Below, one piece after another: positions 51,526 through 62,586 of a stretch of DNA of 64,000 bases; the stretch's first letter is position 1; each line of letters opens with the position of its first letter. The DNA is taken from contig CANXME010002285.1 of assembly GCA_948144175.1 (NCBI GenBank), positions 244,941-308,940 on the forward strand. Direction: 5' to 3'. This DNA is from Closterium sp. NIES-65. Taxonomy: Eukaryota; Streptophyta; Zygnematophyceae; Desmidiales; Closteriaceae. The notes beneath the pieces are model-generated. The model was not told where the DNA came from. It saw nothing but the letters and a program-made list of their open reading frames with translations, and did no database searches. Both the position numbers and the translations under genes were made by a program.

Positions 51526-52295
51526 CCTACATTGGAATTCGGATGGGTAGCTAGTCTCCTAACTGTAGACATGCCAACCCATCTCAGCTGGTCTTCATTC
51601 AGTGCGATGCAGATTTTTGACTCTGAGGAGTACGGTGAGGGTGATGACACATTCAATGAGATCTTTCACAACATGACAGTGGGGAAAGCATCTCCAGTTG
51701 TTAAAGCCAGCAGGCTCGATGCTGCGGCGGCCACGTATGCAGGTGTGGATGGTACAAGTGATGGGATTCACAACCCTCCAATGATTGCTGCAGGCAATGT
51801 CATCACGCGGCAGGAGTTTGAAGCGATGTCTGCCCATCCTTGAAAGGCAGAGCGCAAAAGCATGGCTTCAAAGACCCAATTCAGCTTCCTCCGCCGCCTA
51901 AACCAGTCAGCATCTCCCCCATCTGTTAGCAACGCAGGTGATGGGAGCGCTGCTCCTGAACCAGCACAAACAAGAGCAATAGAAGTCAATCTGCGCCACA
52001 AGGGTACTTGTCTTCACGATTGGCAGTTGGCCGCGCCATCACCAATGCAAACCAGAACGGGCTGAATGTGTGCAGTGACAACGTGGCACCCGAGTACGAG
52101 TTGTTTCCGGCTAAGCTGTCAGGTTCTATGAAAAAGGTTCCGCCTCATGTAGGCGGACTCACTTTAAGTGGCCCCATTCCAAATATTCACTTATCTTCTT
52201 TTAAAACTGGCCATGACTCGCTTTTCCATCTCTTCACATGTCGACGTAGTACAAAGTTTGCTGCCATGCACCTCATTTCGCATATTGTAATGTAA
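51526..52295 (+). CDS. Hypothetical coding region downstream of the 60-bp repeats
   Basis: Stop-poor frames with ordinary composition: 51526-51843 (SWSSFSAMQIFDSEEYGEGD, VGKASPVVKASRLDAAAATY, NVITRQEFEAMSAHP), 51862-52065 (FSFLRRLNQSASPPSVSNAG) and 52008-52295 (GRAITNANQNGLNVCSDNVA, KLSGSMKKVPPHVGGLTLSG). They follow each other in different frames, as exons or as a frameshifted gene would. I recognise no family. Of the stretches without transposon motifs, this one looks most like host protein. Confidence 0.35.
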
Positions 52296-52619
52296 AAACC
52301 CAGGAAATTCTTATCTTCCAAACTCCGAGCAACCGAGTGGACTACTCACTGCATTGAAGTTGTCTTCTTGGGGTTATGGAAGCTGCAATGGGCTACACAA
52401 CGCAACAACAGAGTTCGACCTCCCCTGGCGTGGTTATGTGCAAGACAAGCTCCAGGCCTTTTGAAATGACTGTTTGACGATCGAACGTTGTGCAGTCATC
52501 AGTGCGTATGATTTCAGCATCTCTCACCTGGACAAGCAACGGGCAGTGATGGGAGCCGAAGATGCTGGCAAGTTTTTAACAAAATACAAGCCGGGAGAGC
52601 GGCAATTGCGATGTATGAT

Positions 52620-53650
52620 GCCCTTCTCCTTTTCTTTCATAGCCATCTTGAACCTGCCTTCCCTTCCCTCTCCTCCCCCTGGTTTTGTTGCCCTTTGCCT
52701 TACCCTCAAAGGAACCCCCAAATCGCCTTCCCTTGCCTCCACACTCCCCTGTTCTGCTTCCCTTCGCCTTTCCCTCCTGATAACCCCGTCCGCCTTTCCT
52801 GTCCTCCCCTCTCGACATTCTTTCCGCCCTTCGCCTTTTCCTTATAGGAACACCTTACCCGCCTTCTATTTCCTCCCCTCGCCCCTTATATTTTTTCTTA
52901 GCCTTCCCCTCACATAAACACAATATCCGCCTTCTCTGGTCTCCCCTCTCCCCATTGTTTCTGCCCTTTGCCTTCCCTCACTGGAACACCGTTCCTGCCT
53001 TCCATGTCCTCCGCTCTCCTCGTTTGTTCTACCCTTAACGTTTCCCTCACAGAACTTCGTTCCATCCTTCCCTGTCGTCCCCCCTACCCATACTAACCCT
53101 TTGACTTTTCCACCCTTTGACTTTTCCTTACAAGAACACCATACTAACCTACTCTGTCCTCCCCTGGTATTTATGCGTTATACCTTTCCCTCACAGGGAC
53201 CCCTTTCCCTCACAAGGACCCCGTTCCCGCCTTCTCTGGCCTCCCCTCTCCCCATTTTAGCTGCCTTTTGCCTTTCCCTCACAGCAACCTGGTACCCGCC
53301 TTCCTTGTCCTCCCCTCTGCCCCATTCTTCTGCCCTTTACCTTTCCCTCACACACAGAAACCCCCAAACCTTTTTCCCTGGCCTGCAATCTTTTTCCCTT
53401 GCCTGCAATCTTTTTCCCTGGCCTGCACTCTCCCCCATTCTGCTTTCCTTTGCCATTTTTCTCACATCGACCCCGTTCTGCCTTCCCTGTCCTCCCCTCT
53501 CCCCATATTTTCTGCCCTTTGCCTATCACTCGCAAGAACACCATGCCCGACTTCACTGTGCTCCCCTCTCCTTGTTTTTTCTGCCCTATGCCTTTCCCTC
53601 ACATGGACCCTGTTTTCACCTTCCCGGTTCTCACCTCTCCCCCAATGCAG
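52620..53650 (+). repeat. Pyrimidine-rich minisatellite, unit about 66-70 bp
   Basis: Each unit holds CTTCCCTGTCCTCCCCTCTC, then TGCCCTTTGCC and TTTCCCTCACAG followed by GAACCCC. About 14 diverged units. The TTTCCCTCACAG part looks like a 3' splice site. Confidence 0.8.
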
Positions 53651-53879
53651 CCCCTCACAGCTGCACCTTGCGAGCATGAGTCCACGGCATCTTGCGATCT
53701 TGTGTTAGCAGCGTGCACCATGCAGTGTCTTCTCCCTTGCTGCCACACATGCCATGGCATTCAAGCATCCACCTTAGTACATGCCATGCCACATGCACAC
53801 CCATGCACCCACCATGCCATCATGCCACATGCACTCTCCACACTCACTGCACACTACAATACACTCTTCCCACCACCAG

Positions 53880-54354
53880 GTGATAGCAGCGTCCATCCAC
53901 ATTGTGGAGTAGCCATTGCAGTGCATGCACGTGGGGGAACATCCGTATCGCCATGCATGCATTTACCATGCCAACAAGCATTCACAATGCCACAATGTCT
54001 CTCCCTCCCCTTTTCCCTCCCCCTTCTCTCCCCACCAGGTGAAAGCAATGTTCATCCGCATTGTGGAGCAGCCGTGGCAGCGCGTGCACGTTGAGGGACG
54101 GCAACACATAGTGAGGGCTGGTGTTGAGGAATACTCGGTTTCAAGACGACTCAGGTAAGGAGCATGGGAGACACGCAGTGATGAAACAATGCAGCAATGA
54201 GAGGCACGTGGTAGCAGCGGAGGTGGATGCCACAGTCAGCAAAGAGTGAGGGATGGATTGGACGTTGCTGTCACCTGGTGACAACATCAACAAATGCAGC
54301 ATCCATCCGCATTCAATTGTGTTGAAGAATACTCGGTGCTCAAGACGACTCAGG
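53880..54354 (+). repeat. Tandem exon-like segment, three partial copies
   Basis: Copy at 54039-54154: acceptor CCCCACCAG, 116 bases open in one frame (VKAMFIRIVEQPWQRVHVEG, AGVEEYSVSRRLR) and donor CAG/GTAAGG. Partial copies occur at 53880 (after CACCACCAG, but with a stop) and about 54285-54354 (ending CAAGACGACTCAG/GTGAGG). I do not recognise the protein. Confidence 0.4.
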
Positions 54355-54359
54355 TGAGG

Positions 54360-54970
54360 CAGAGAGTGGGGGTTGAGAGAGCAGTGAGGGGAATGTAGGG
54401 GATGATACAGTGAGGGTAAAGGGAAGTGAGGAGAGTGTGAGGGTTGAGATCAGTGAGGGGGGAATGAGAGGGCTGTTGTGCTGACAGGGTCTTGGGTGGT
54501 GAAAGGAGCGGGGCAGCACAGTGCGAGGGTGGGTGTGGAGGAGTAGCCTGTGCATGAGATTCAAGACGAGACTATGGAGGAGAGGCGGAGGGGAGAGGGT
54601 AGTAAGGGGAGTGGAAGGGTTGAGACACTCACCTGATTGTGGACGGTGAAGACAATGACATTGCATTATTTTCGTAGAAATGTAGAAAGCGAATCCGCTG
54701 TGATACTCTTCCCACCACTCACATTTGGTCTCCCTTCCTCCCTGCTTCCTTCACTATGTCAATCCGTCTTCGAGGGCGTCACCTCCTCATCGCCCTCCAC
54801 TTCACCTCCCTCCTGTCCTCCCTCTCATCCCTCCCAACCATCCTCCTCCCTCTCCCACTTCACTCTTCTTCAACCTCTCATTCTCCACCCACACTTTCCT
54901 CCTCAAATCGGCATGGCTCACAATTGGAAGATCTCGTTTACATCACCAGCAAGCCCATTCTAACTGATTT
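54360..54970. other. Low-complexity region with a possible exon
   Basis: Purine-rich repeats (GAGTGAGGG) at 54350-54620, a mixed stretch with CAATCCGTCTTCGAGGGCGT at about 54760, pyrimidine-rich sequence to 54905, and an open stretch GSQLEDLVYITSKPILTDLG at 54910-54970. No family recognised. Confidence 0.3.
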
Positions 54971-55250
54971 GGGTGCTTCCCTTTCTCCCTTCTCCTCTTT
55001 CTCTTTGCTCTCCTTCCTCTCTTCTCCCCTTTCACTCTACTCCCCTTTCTCTCTGCTCCCCTTCCTCTCTGCTCCCCTTTCTCTTTGCTCTCCTTTCTGC
55101 TTTCCTTTCTCTCTGCTCCCCTTTCTCTTTGCCCTCCTCCCTCCTTGCTGCCCTTTCTCTTCTTCCCTCCTCTCTCCCTGCAACATGTAGGTGAGCAGTG
55201 AGTGCAACGTGGAGGTGAGCAGTAAGTGCCACGTGGAGGTGAGCGCATCA
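54970..55250 (+). repeat. Polypyrimidine tract and 22-24-bp repeats
   Basis: TCTCTGCTCCCCTTTC-type units of about 17 bases at 54975-55185. Three units around GTGCCACGTGGAGGTGAGCA follow at 55190-55245. Confidence 0.75.
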
Positions 55251-55905
55251 CTGCATCGCCTATATTGGCATATACTCTTTTAGCGCATATATGTGTATCA
55301 TACGTACGCTTGCCTTTATATGCTAAATTTTATGGTCCCAGATCTGGCATACGCTATTTCGGGCAGTAAAAAAATAACCGGGCAGGGTGAAATAAAAAAT
55401 ACTCCCCATTCTCACTAAGACGTGCCCTACACTATCATTCTCCTCATTCTGAAAGGCGGGTTGGGTGGGCGGTGGAATCAATATTATCGCTAGACAGAGA
55501 GAGTAGCAGGAGTGGGCTCTACTGAAAACGGGAATGGAAATAAGGAATCGACGAGTTAGCAGTTGGATTGGCTGGTAAGTAGCGTGAGGTAGTTGGGGGG
55601 TCAAATTTCACAGGTCGGCTTTCGTAGATTTGATGGGTTTCGATGCCTAAATGGGATCTCAAATAAAACATTCGATTGTCAAATATGCCAGAGAAATCGA
55701 AGTCAGATTCCCGCTTGCCTGGACCGCAAATTTGCATTTTGTCTTCGGCGAAATGCTCACAAAAAAAATCCACATCTATTTTGCAAAACAATTGGGCAGC
55801 CCTTCAAATTTCTCGATTACGTATAACGTATAAATGCTAGCGTACATACGTTATACGCTTGAGGGTCGAAGCGTGTACCAGACGAGAGCAACGAGCGAAC
55901 ACCGA
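55251..55905. other. AT-rich region with imperfect inverted ends
   Basis: ATCATACGTACGCTTGC near 55300 resembles the reverse complement of GCTAGCGTACATACGTTATA near 55840. This may be a degenerate DNA transposon; no coding motif was found. Further TACGTATAACGTATAA palindromes sit at the right end. Confidence 0.3.
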
Positions 55906-57238
55906 ACATGTTCGCCTATCAAACGGGCAAAATGAACATGTTCGGTCCGCCCAAACATTTTTTGGTGTTTTTAAGCGTTCGGTGTTCGTGATAGGGGGGC
56001 GAACATATAGAGGGTTTGTGAAAATCTGCATGTTCGGTTGAACTCGAACATGTTCGGCTTGGAGACGCTGGCAAAGGGTCAAAGAAACCCCTCCAGGGCA
56101 TCCCACTCCTCATCACTTAGCACATCGCCCTGAACTTCTCCCGCTCAGCACGCGTGGTTCCCTATTGTGGGGTGAGGGTGGGTAAGTGGAAACATGATCA
56201 GGGAAAAGGTGGTAAGCTATACGCTCAACATCTCTTGAAATTGGGTTGTACACAATCCACAACAAGACTAGTGTACCTGGTAGGAAATCATGAACATATT
56301 CAAGGGCTTCACCAGCAAGAAATATGCCACCATCACGTGTGTCAATCCCCGGCGCACATGGCTCTCCTGGGCGAGCTTGTGTGGCCCGTCCGACAACACT
56401 GTGTTTGCCCCCTGATGCGCAACCCAAGCAGCCAAACGTATGGGCGATATGCACACACATGAAGAAAGGTCACGCAACTTCCTTATCTAGATCTACAATG
56501 ACTCAACACACAGCGCATACTGCACCGCCAGGTTGACAAGGAGAGGGAACCGGGATAAGGGAAGGGAAGGGAAGCGAGGGGAGGGAGGGAAGGGAGGGAA
56601 GGGAAGGGTGGGAACGGAGGGAAGGGAGGGTAGGTAAGGGAGGGAAGTGAAGCGCCACGACCTGCATACGAAGTGTCCGATAAACCTGTGAGTGTAACTA
56701 GCTACTTCCCTCCAAGGACAACTTCCATGCCTGATGTGCTCGCCACATACTTCAGCACTCTCTTAGCAGTCAACCTCTTAGGAAGGTCGGTGTCTCCCAG
56801 GCACAACAAGACACACCAGGACGCTAAGAGGGAAAGCGAAATCTGGGCGAATATAGGTCATCAAGTAATGAGACAGCCCACCAACTCTGGATATGGACAG
56901 CTGGATTCAAATGACCCGTCCGAACGTGGAGCCGTGACCCATGATCCATAGCAAGAGGGGTGAGCTGTACCTTGGACAACGAGAAGCAAAACCGCGTGGG
57001 GATCTGCTCGACCATTAGCGACTGTGTCAGCGTAATGGTGGAAGTTGCCCTGTCCCTGGTGATCTGCAAGCCGAGATAGCGTTGCAGCTCACCAAGGTCA
57101 GTGCAAGTGTGTCTCTTCTGCAGTTCCTCTTTCACGGAGGCCATTGCTTTGCGGTCGGGAGTGGCGAAGAGCAGGTCGTCGACGTAAATCGGAACAAAGA
57201 ACAGGGTCGAGGTACCAAGTGCAGCAAGGGTCGTGCGA
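55906..57238. repeat. Diverged segmental duplication, copy 2
   Basis: Paralogue of 48187-49998 without the Harbinger-like insertion. It begins with GAACATGTTCG palindromes and includes the inverted pair GTTCGCCTATCA / TGATAGGGGGGCGAAC, which resembles a small foldback element. It runs through the purine-rich tract into the RT of element G. Confidence 0.8.
56540..56650. repeat. Purine-rich tract, copy 2
   Basis: GGGAAGGGAAGGGAAGCGAG and GGAGGGAGGGAAGG repeats, matching 49330-49430. RNase H homology of element G stops at its right edge. Confidence 0.75.
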
Positions 57239-57414
57239 AGCATGTCGTGCCACTTGCGAGGAGCGTGGCACAGGCCATAGACCGGTTGACGCAGCTGCCA
57301 CTGGGTCTCAGGAGGGAAAGAGCCAGTCAAACCAAGCGGACTATGCAGCCCGATCTGCTTGTGGAGGCTCCCCTGAAGAAACGTTGTGGAGAAGTCCAAG
57401 AGTGGTACTCGCAC
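56824..57414 (-). pseudogene. copia RT C-terminal part of G
   Basis: 196 codons: LLDFSTTFLQGSLHKQI (first catalytic Asp), PVYGLCHAPRKWHDMLRTTL, FVPIYVDDLLFATPD (Asp pair), ELQRYLGLQITRDRA. The frame then leaves homology. It overlaps copy 2 of the duplication. The RNase H remnant can be followed to about 56650 (GRHRPS, HGSCPWREV). Confidence 0.82.
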
Positions 57415-57979
57415 TAGGCTGCAACATGAAGAAACGCCTGAAGAGTGGTCATCTTTGCGGTAGGAGCGAAGTTCTGGAAGAAGTCAACCCCCTCTTGCTG
57501 ACTAAAGCCTCTCGCCACGTTGCGCGCCTTGAACACCGGTGGTGATCCAGGCGGCCGCTTCACCTTATGGAGCCACATGCCACTGACGGCGTCCACCCTA
57601 TGTGGTGGGACTGCGTCGACGTAGGTGCCTGTGGACCTATAAGATTCCATCTCTGCCTTCTTGGCTGCAATCGAGTACGGGGCCCAAGGAACCGCGAACG
57701 CCTCGACATAAGTGCGATGGGTGGGGATGTCAAGGGCGTGTGGACCCCCCTCAGGGGCAAATAGCATGGCGCAAAGATGAGGAACAACGACCGCAAGGAA
57801 ACCAAGCTCGGGCTGCCTGTCCTCCAGGACCTTGAGAGGAAAGATGGGAACACCCCCAATGGACGGAGAACGAGCACGGCCACTCACCAGGTGAGAGGCG
57901 TAGTCAAGGCGGTGTGACGAGGCAAAGCCAGCGACTCTGGTAACCAGAGCCGAGATAGACAGGGGAAGGGAGGGGGGGG

Positions 57980-58016
<37 letters not shown>

Positions 58017-58079
58017 GGGGCAGTCAGGCGAATGACCAATGCGGACAAAATACGGGCGACAACAGGAAGAGAGGCACAA
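57414..58079 (-). pseudogene. copia RT N-terminal part and linker of G
   Basis: Linker with HRLDYASHLVSG, a poly-Pro stretch from the G-run at 57970-58016, then DIPTHRTYVEAFAVPWAPYS, MESYRSTGTYVDAVPPHRVD, WLHKVKRPPGSPPVFKARNV and ARGFSQQEGVDFFQNFAPTA. It stops at 57414, where the frame shifts to the following RT part. Confidence 0.8.
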
Positions 58080-58259
58080 AGGTAGTCGGAGAACAGGTCT
58101 GGAGACACAGTAAGGGTCGACTGAGGAGGCTGCAGAAGGAAATTAGGAGGAACACGAGAGCGGAAAACAAGGTGAAACGAGTCGGTAACGAGACCGCCAA
58201 GGCTCTGGGGACACAGCTCTACTTAGAGGAGGACGGCGAGACCACGGAGTCAAGGTCAC

Positions 58260-59303
58260 AGACTAGTCAGGGGGAATAGGGATGGGGGGGTCGGTAGTCA
58301 GGTGCTGAGTCGGGCAGGTCTCTATGTTGCTGCTGCTCCACCTCCTCTTCTGGCTGCTCTTGCGGCACCTGCCCTTGTTGCTGCTCCTGCTGCTGCGGCT
58401 GTGGCTCCTCCTCTACCCTCTCCTGCTGCAGCTGCAACTGCATCTGCTGCCGCAATCGTGGGCGCTCCTCAACCCCTCATGCTGCGTCTGTAACTGCACC
58501 TGCTGCTGCGACTATGACTCCTCCTCTACTCTCTCTCCTGCTGTGGCTGCAACCGCACCCGCTGCTGTGGTCGTGTCTCTGCCTCTACTCTCTAGTGCTG
58601 TGGCTATAGCTGCACTTGATTTTGTGGCCATGAATCCTCCTCTACTCTCTCCCGATGTGGTTGTAACTGCACCTCCTGGTGTGGCCGTGACTCCTCCTAT
58701 ACTCTCTCCCAACGTTGCGACTGAAACCGCTCCCGCTGCTACTTCTGCTGCTACTGCTGTTGCAGCTGCTACTGCTATTGTGCCTTCTGAAACCGCTCCT
58801 GCTCCTCCCTCTCCAACTGTAGAAGGCGCTGCTCACGGATCAAGAAACATACAGTGTGCGGTGTAGGCGTCGAAGTGCCAGTGCCTCTGGCTCCAGCACT
58901 CCCAGAATCAGAACCTCCACCAATGACACCCCCAGTGCCTCCAATACCTCCCATAGGTATACACCCAGGCTCCTCAGTGACCGTCCGTAGAGACGAACAA
59001 GGAGGGAACTGCAGGACGGACGGGAAGCCAGGGGGTGACACGGGGAGAGGCCGCTGACTCAAGGCTGCCGTGTCCTCCACAGGGGTGGTCTCCATGCCTA
59101 CACCCCACTGCACCCCAAGAGCCGGCACCACCAGCTCCAGCAGCCTCAGTACCCTCACCCTCGGCAGCTGCACATCCTGCCCCCCCAAACGCTCGACAAG
59201 GACTGGACTCTGCTCGGGAGACAACTAAGGAGTGACGTGTGACACACCTGATGGGGCAGGACGCGAAGGGGGGGGGGGGAGGCTACCGGGGCCATTGAGG
59301 GGG
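58260..59303 (-). pseudogene. Gln/Glu-rich and Ser/Thr-rich spacer of G pol
   Basis: Codons such as QQQMQLQLQQERVEEEP at 58267-58455 and RLLQLEREEQERFQKAQ at about 58780-58830, with GGVIGGG-type stretches, replace the GGAEP repeats of C2 and C4. The plus strand shows CTGCTGCTG-like repeats. No domain. Confidence 0.6.
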
Positions 59304-59965
59304 CTACTGGGATGAAGGACAGCGGTGTGGAAAAGGCCTGAGAACCTTGGTGGGGACGACTCTTGTAGTAACATACCGACTCATTGAAGAACTGGTAGAC
59401 ACAGGCACGGGTGCGAGCAGACAACGTGTTCGCTCTAGGGGCACGAACATGAGCCAGGGAGCTCCTACACCCTGAGACCATGTCCAAAGGAAGACCAGCG
59501 TCACCCGTGGCCGTGCGTCACTGGGCCACATGTTCAGCTGGTGCGCGGCGTAGTAGACGGCGTGGGGCCACAGGAAGGAACGGGCAACCTCCATGACTAG
59601 GCCGATGCATTGCTCAGCTACCCCTTTCTGCTCTGAGCCCCATAGAACGCCGACAGGCAAATGGAGTCAAACTCACCACCACGGTCTGAGTCTAGACGAA
59701 GTCCATGAAGGCCCTGGGCAACACCCCTTGCTAGTAGCGACGACTCTAGGACGGTAGGCACGTCGGCCTTTCGTCGCAAGGGAAACACTATGGTGTAGCG
59801 GGAGTAGTCGTCCACCTCAATCAGGAAGAAACGCTCCTGGCGTGTCCAAGGACCGGGGAGGGGCCCCAGACGTCCAAGTGGAGGGTTTGTAAGTGAGCGG
59901 TGGTGGGGGGGAACGATGGGGAGTGAGGGGCAGCGCGCTACCAACCCTCGACGCACGGGGTGCAC
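59304..59965 (-). pseudogene. copia integrase of G
   Basis: FFLIEVDDYSRYTIVFPLRRKAD, ESSLLARGVAQGLHGLRLDS and DRGGEFDSI (second catalytic Asp), then a frame change and GVAEQCIGLVMEVARSFLWP (catalytic Glu), HAVYYAAHQLNMWP and FVPLERTRCL. The first catalytic Asp region reads GRLGPLPGP and is degenerate. Confidence 0.8.
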
Positions 59966-60040
59966 GGCGGTGCAGGCGAGCGGGAAAGTGGGGCGAGTGA
60001 CTCTGGGAGACCTGAGACCAGGCGGTGACGTACCATCATA

Positions 60041-60560
60041 CTAAGATGCAGGAACGGGTGACCTAAACGGTGGTGCTAGAGGACCAACGGGTGGGTGAGT
60101 GACCGACAGTCGCACGACACAGCAGCTACCTGACCTGACCTGACCTGACCCAGTTGTGGTGGGACCCAGTGTGTAGTGAGTACAGACCAGAGCCTGGCTC
60201 CCTGCGGAAAGTGGCCAGAGACGCTGTTCAGGAGGCAACAAGCTCGTATGGAGGGAAATTAGTGACGACATCGAGGTCGTGGAGGTGTCTGACACCCACC
60301 AGGTTCTTAGAGAACGAGGGGGTGTAGTAACCTGTGAGAAACTTAGAGGGAGCCATCGGACACGGGAGAGTGGTGGTGCGGTGGGCAAAGACAGGTCCCA
60401 CTGAGGGGTCAGGCAAGGCAGTAGTGACCGGAGTGTGCAGTATCATGAGGTCGGTGCGGTCGCGAAAGAAACAGCTGGATGCCTCTGAGTCGAGGGTGAA
60501 GGAAAGCTACGGAGTCGGTGAGGTTGTACCCGAGCTAGCGACAAAGGCTGGTATTAGACT
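60041..60560 (-). pseudogene. copia protease and pre-integrase of G
   Basis: LDSEASSCFFRDRTDLM (the DSG of the protease is DSE here), VTTALPDPSVGPVFAHRTTT, LTGYYTPSFSKNLVGVRHLH, then a shift and a pre-integrase region around HHRLGHPFL near 60060. The layout is identical to C1 and C2. Confidence 0.78.
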
Positions 60561-60599
60561 AATGGTAGCTGCATCTCCCTCACAAGACCCTCAGAGGCA

Positions 60600-61000
60600 C
60601 CTAGGCTAGAAACTATATATGCACAAAGATTGGAAACACAAATCCCTACTCGTGTAGCGGGGAAAGGTCCTAGACGTGGTAGTTGCAACTCAACTGGTCC
60701 AGTACTCTGGCGAAGACGCGAAGGCTAGTGTGGTGGAATCGCGTCAGATCCAAAACGCTCATGGTGGAGGTTGTCTAGGCGATGGTAGCAGCGGGACGCA
60801 GAGTGGTCATAACACCAGCAGGTAGGGCCAGCACCAGGACCAATCAGGATCCGGTACCCACAGGAACTGATGGCTCGCCCACTGCTAGCTGAGCCGCTGC
60901 TGGGGCCGCCACAACTTGGACCCTCAGGTCTCCACTGCCGGGAGTGCTGCGGCTGGCCGTGCTACTGTAGAACTCTAGTAGGCGCCATGTGAGGAGCTAG
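60600..61000 (-). pseudogene. gag zinc region of G
   Basis: Minus-strand translation near 60860-60760 gives GAGPTCWCYDHSASRCYHRL, equivalent to the Cys/His segment after LREWY in C2. It is followed towards 60600 by a damaged stretch corresponding to the region before the protease. Confidence 0.55.
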
Positions 61001-61344
61001 AAACGGGGTAAGGGTGGAACGAATAGCTGGTTCAAGTAGCAGGTAGTAGGTACGGGTCCGGGCCGCGGGACCTTGCAGCTGGAGGGGCCGCGGGGCCTTC
61101 TAAGTACAGGTACGGGTATGGTCTAGCGCGATCCAATGCGGTTGAGCGCAGCTGTGTGTGGTTGGAAGCGGTCTAGTGCGGTAACGGACAGTCTAGTGGG
61201 ATCAATAAAAGTGGGGAGCAGTTTTGGCAGGTCTAGATTGCTGGGGAGCGGTCAAGAGCGAGCAGGTGGAGCTGGAGGGCAGTCTCGTGGTGGTAGGTAG
61301 AAGGTGGGGCTGGCGGGTACAGGGTGCGGCTGAAGCCAGGGGGT

Positions 61345-61640
61345 GGGGGCGGCGGGTTACAGGTGGGGTGGCGGGTTACAGGTGGGGCGGCGGGTTACAG
61401 GTGGGGCGGCGGGCTACAGGTGGGGCAGTGGGTTACAAGTGGGGCGGCTGGTTATAGGTGGGGCGGCGAGTTACAGGTGGGGCGGTGGGTTACAGGTGGG
61501 GCGACGGGTTACAGAGTGGGGTAGCGGTTTTGGGTGTGGCGGCTAATAATAGGTGGGTGGGCGGCTCCCAGGTGGGGCAGCAGGTAAAGTTTGGTGGGCG
61601 GGTGGGGGCAGCAGGTTACAGGTGGGATGGTGGCGACGGG
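61345..61640 (-). repeat. Tandem leader array of G, unit about 19-20 bp
   Basis: GGTTACAGGTGGGGCGGCGG and variants, about 14 units. The plus strand is G-rich, so the sense strand is C-rich as in the other leaders. Confidence 0.85.
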
Positions 61641-61654
61641 GGGGGGGGGGGGGG

Positions 61655-61915
61655 GGACGTGATATGATGGGCCAGGGGGGGCCTTACTAGGTTGCAATGT
61701 AGGGGGGACCCGCGGGGGTCCCTCTAACTCGCGATTCGACGGGCCCGCATAAACCCTTACTAGATCATGACGTGGGGGGACCCTTAGGGGTCCCTCTAAC
61801 TCGCAATTTGACGGGCCTGCGAGGGCCTTACTAGGTTGTGACGTGGGGGGGGCCCGTTGGGGCCTTACTAGGTCGCGGCGTGGGGGACCCCGCAGGGGTC
61901 CCTCTAACTCGGATC
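61655..61915. repeat. Three hairpin-forming repeats of roughly 80-100 bp
   Basis: GGCCTTACTAGGT, GACGTGGGGGGACCC and GGGGTCCCTCTAACTCG recur three times. Each unit can fold GGACCC/GGGTCC. Function unknown. Confidence 0.75.
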
Positions 61916-62189
61916 CGATGACGGGTGCTTTGGCCACCTCACCGACCTCTATTACAAGCGTTTTGGCTTTGACGCACCTGCCCTACACTGGGCTTCATTG
62001 CGCGCCTGGGCTACCATGTGTTTACAATGCATATGTCTGATTTGCATGCTACTTGGTAATTTGTCTATATCTTGCCTCTTGATGAATCTAGTGTTGCTAG
62101 CTCTTATCACTCGTGTATGCCTAGCCTAGGATCTGTAGCTTATTCTAGTATTGGAGCTTGTACTGTTGGTAGTCCACGTGAGACGACCG

Positions 62190-62575
62190 TTGAGGAGTCA
62201 CTCTCCTTCACGCTTGAATCCGGCGCGTCTTAATGCTTCTTCCGCAGTAGCACCAAACTCTCTCAGCTTTCCAACTCTTGTCCTCAGTTGCCTTGGCCGA
62301 TCCCTCAGAACCGGTTGTCGGACGCAGCACTACTGCACTCCCATGTCTAGCAGTCCCCTTAGGCCTACTCTCCGGTCTGTGCTTCCCCTCGTTCTCCAAA
62401 AAACTTGGTGAGTCTCTGTCGTCTTCAGGACCTCGGCGTCGCCACCACCTTTTTCTGCGCACAGCGGTTGCGGTCTGTACATCCGTATGGGACGAACTCG
62501 GGAGCCCATGTCAAGTCTCTTCATCCTGCGCATTGTGTCCCCCTACATTGATGCATCTGGTCAGGTAGTCCTCCC
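62190..62575 (+). pseudogene. C-like copia protease fragment L
   Basis: FTLESGAS (DSG altered to ESG), then shifted frames with VALADPSEPVVGRSTTALPC, LLSGLCFPSFSKKLG and DLGVATTFFCAQRLRSVH. It aligns with the protease of element G but lies on the opposite strand. It joins B-like RT at about 62590. Confidence 0.7.
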
Positions 62576-62586
62576 GCAGAGCAATA

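Larger units (their letters stand above)
56651..61640 (-). mobile_element. Decayed C-like copia element G
   Basis: Minus-strand order: tandem leader (about 61345-61640), gag zinc region (about 60990-60600), protease, integrase, Gln/Pro-rich spacer, RT and the start of RNase H, broken off at the purine tract. Sequence identity to C1, C2 and C4 is clearly lower than among those three. No LTR was found. Confidence 0.75.
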
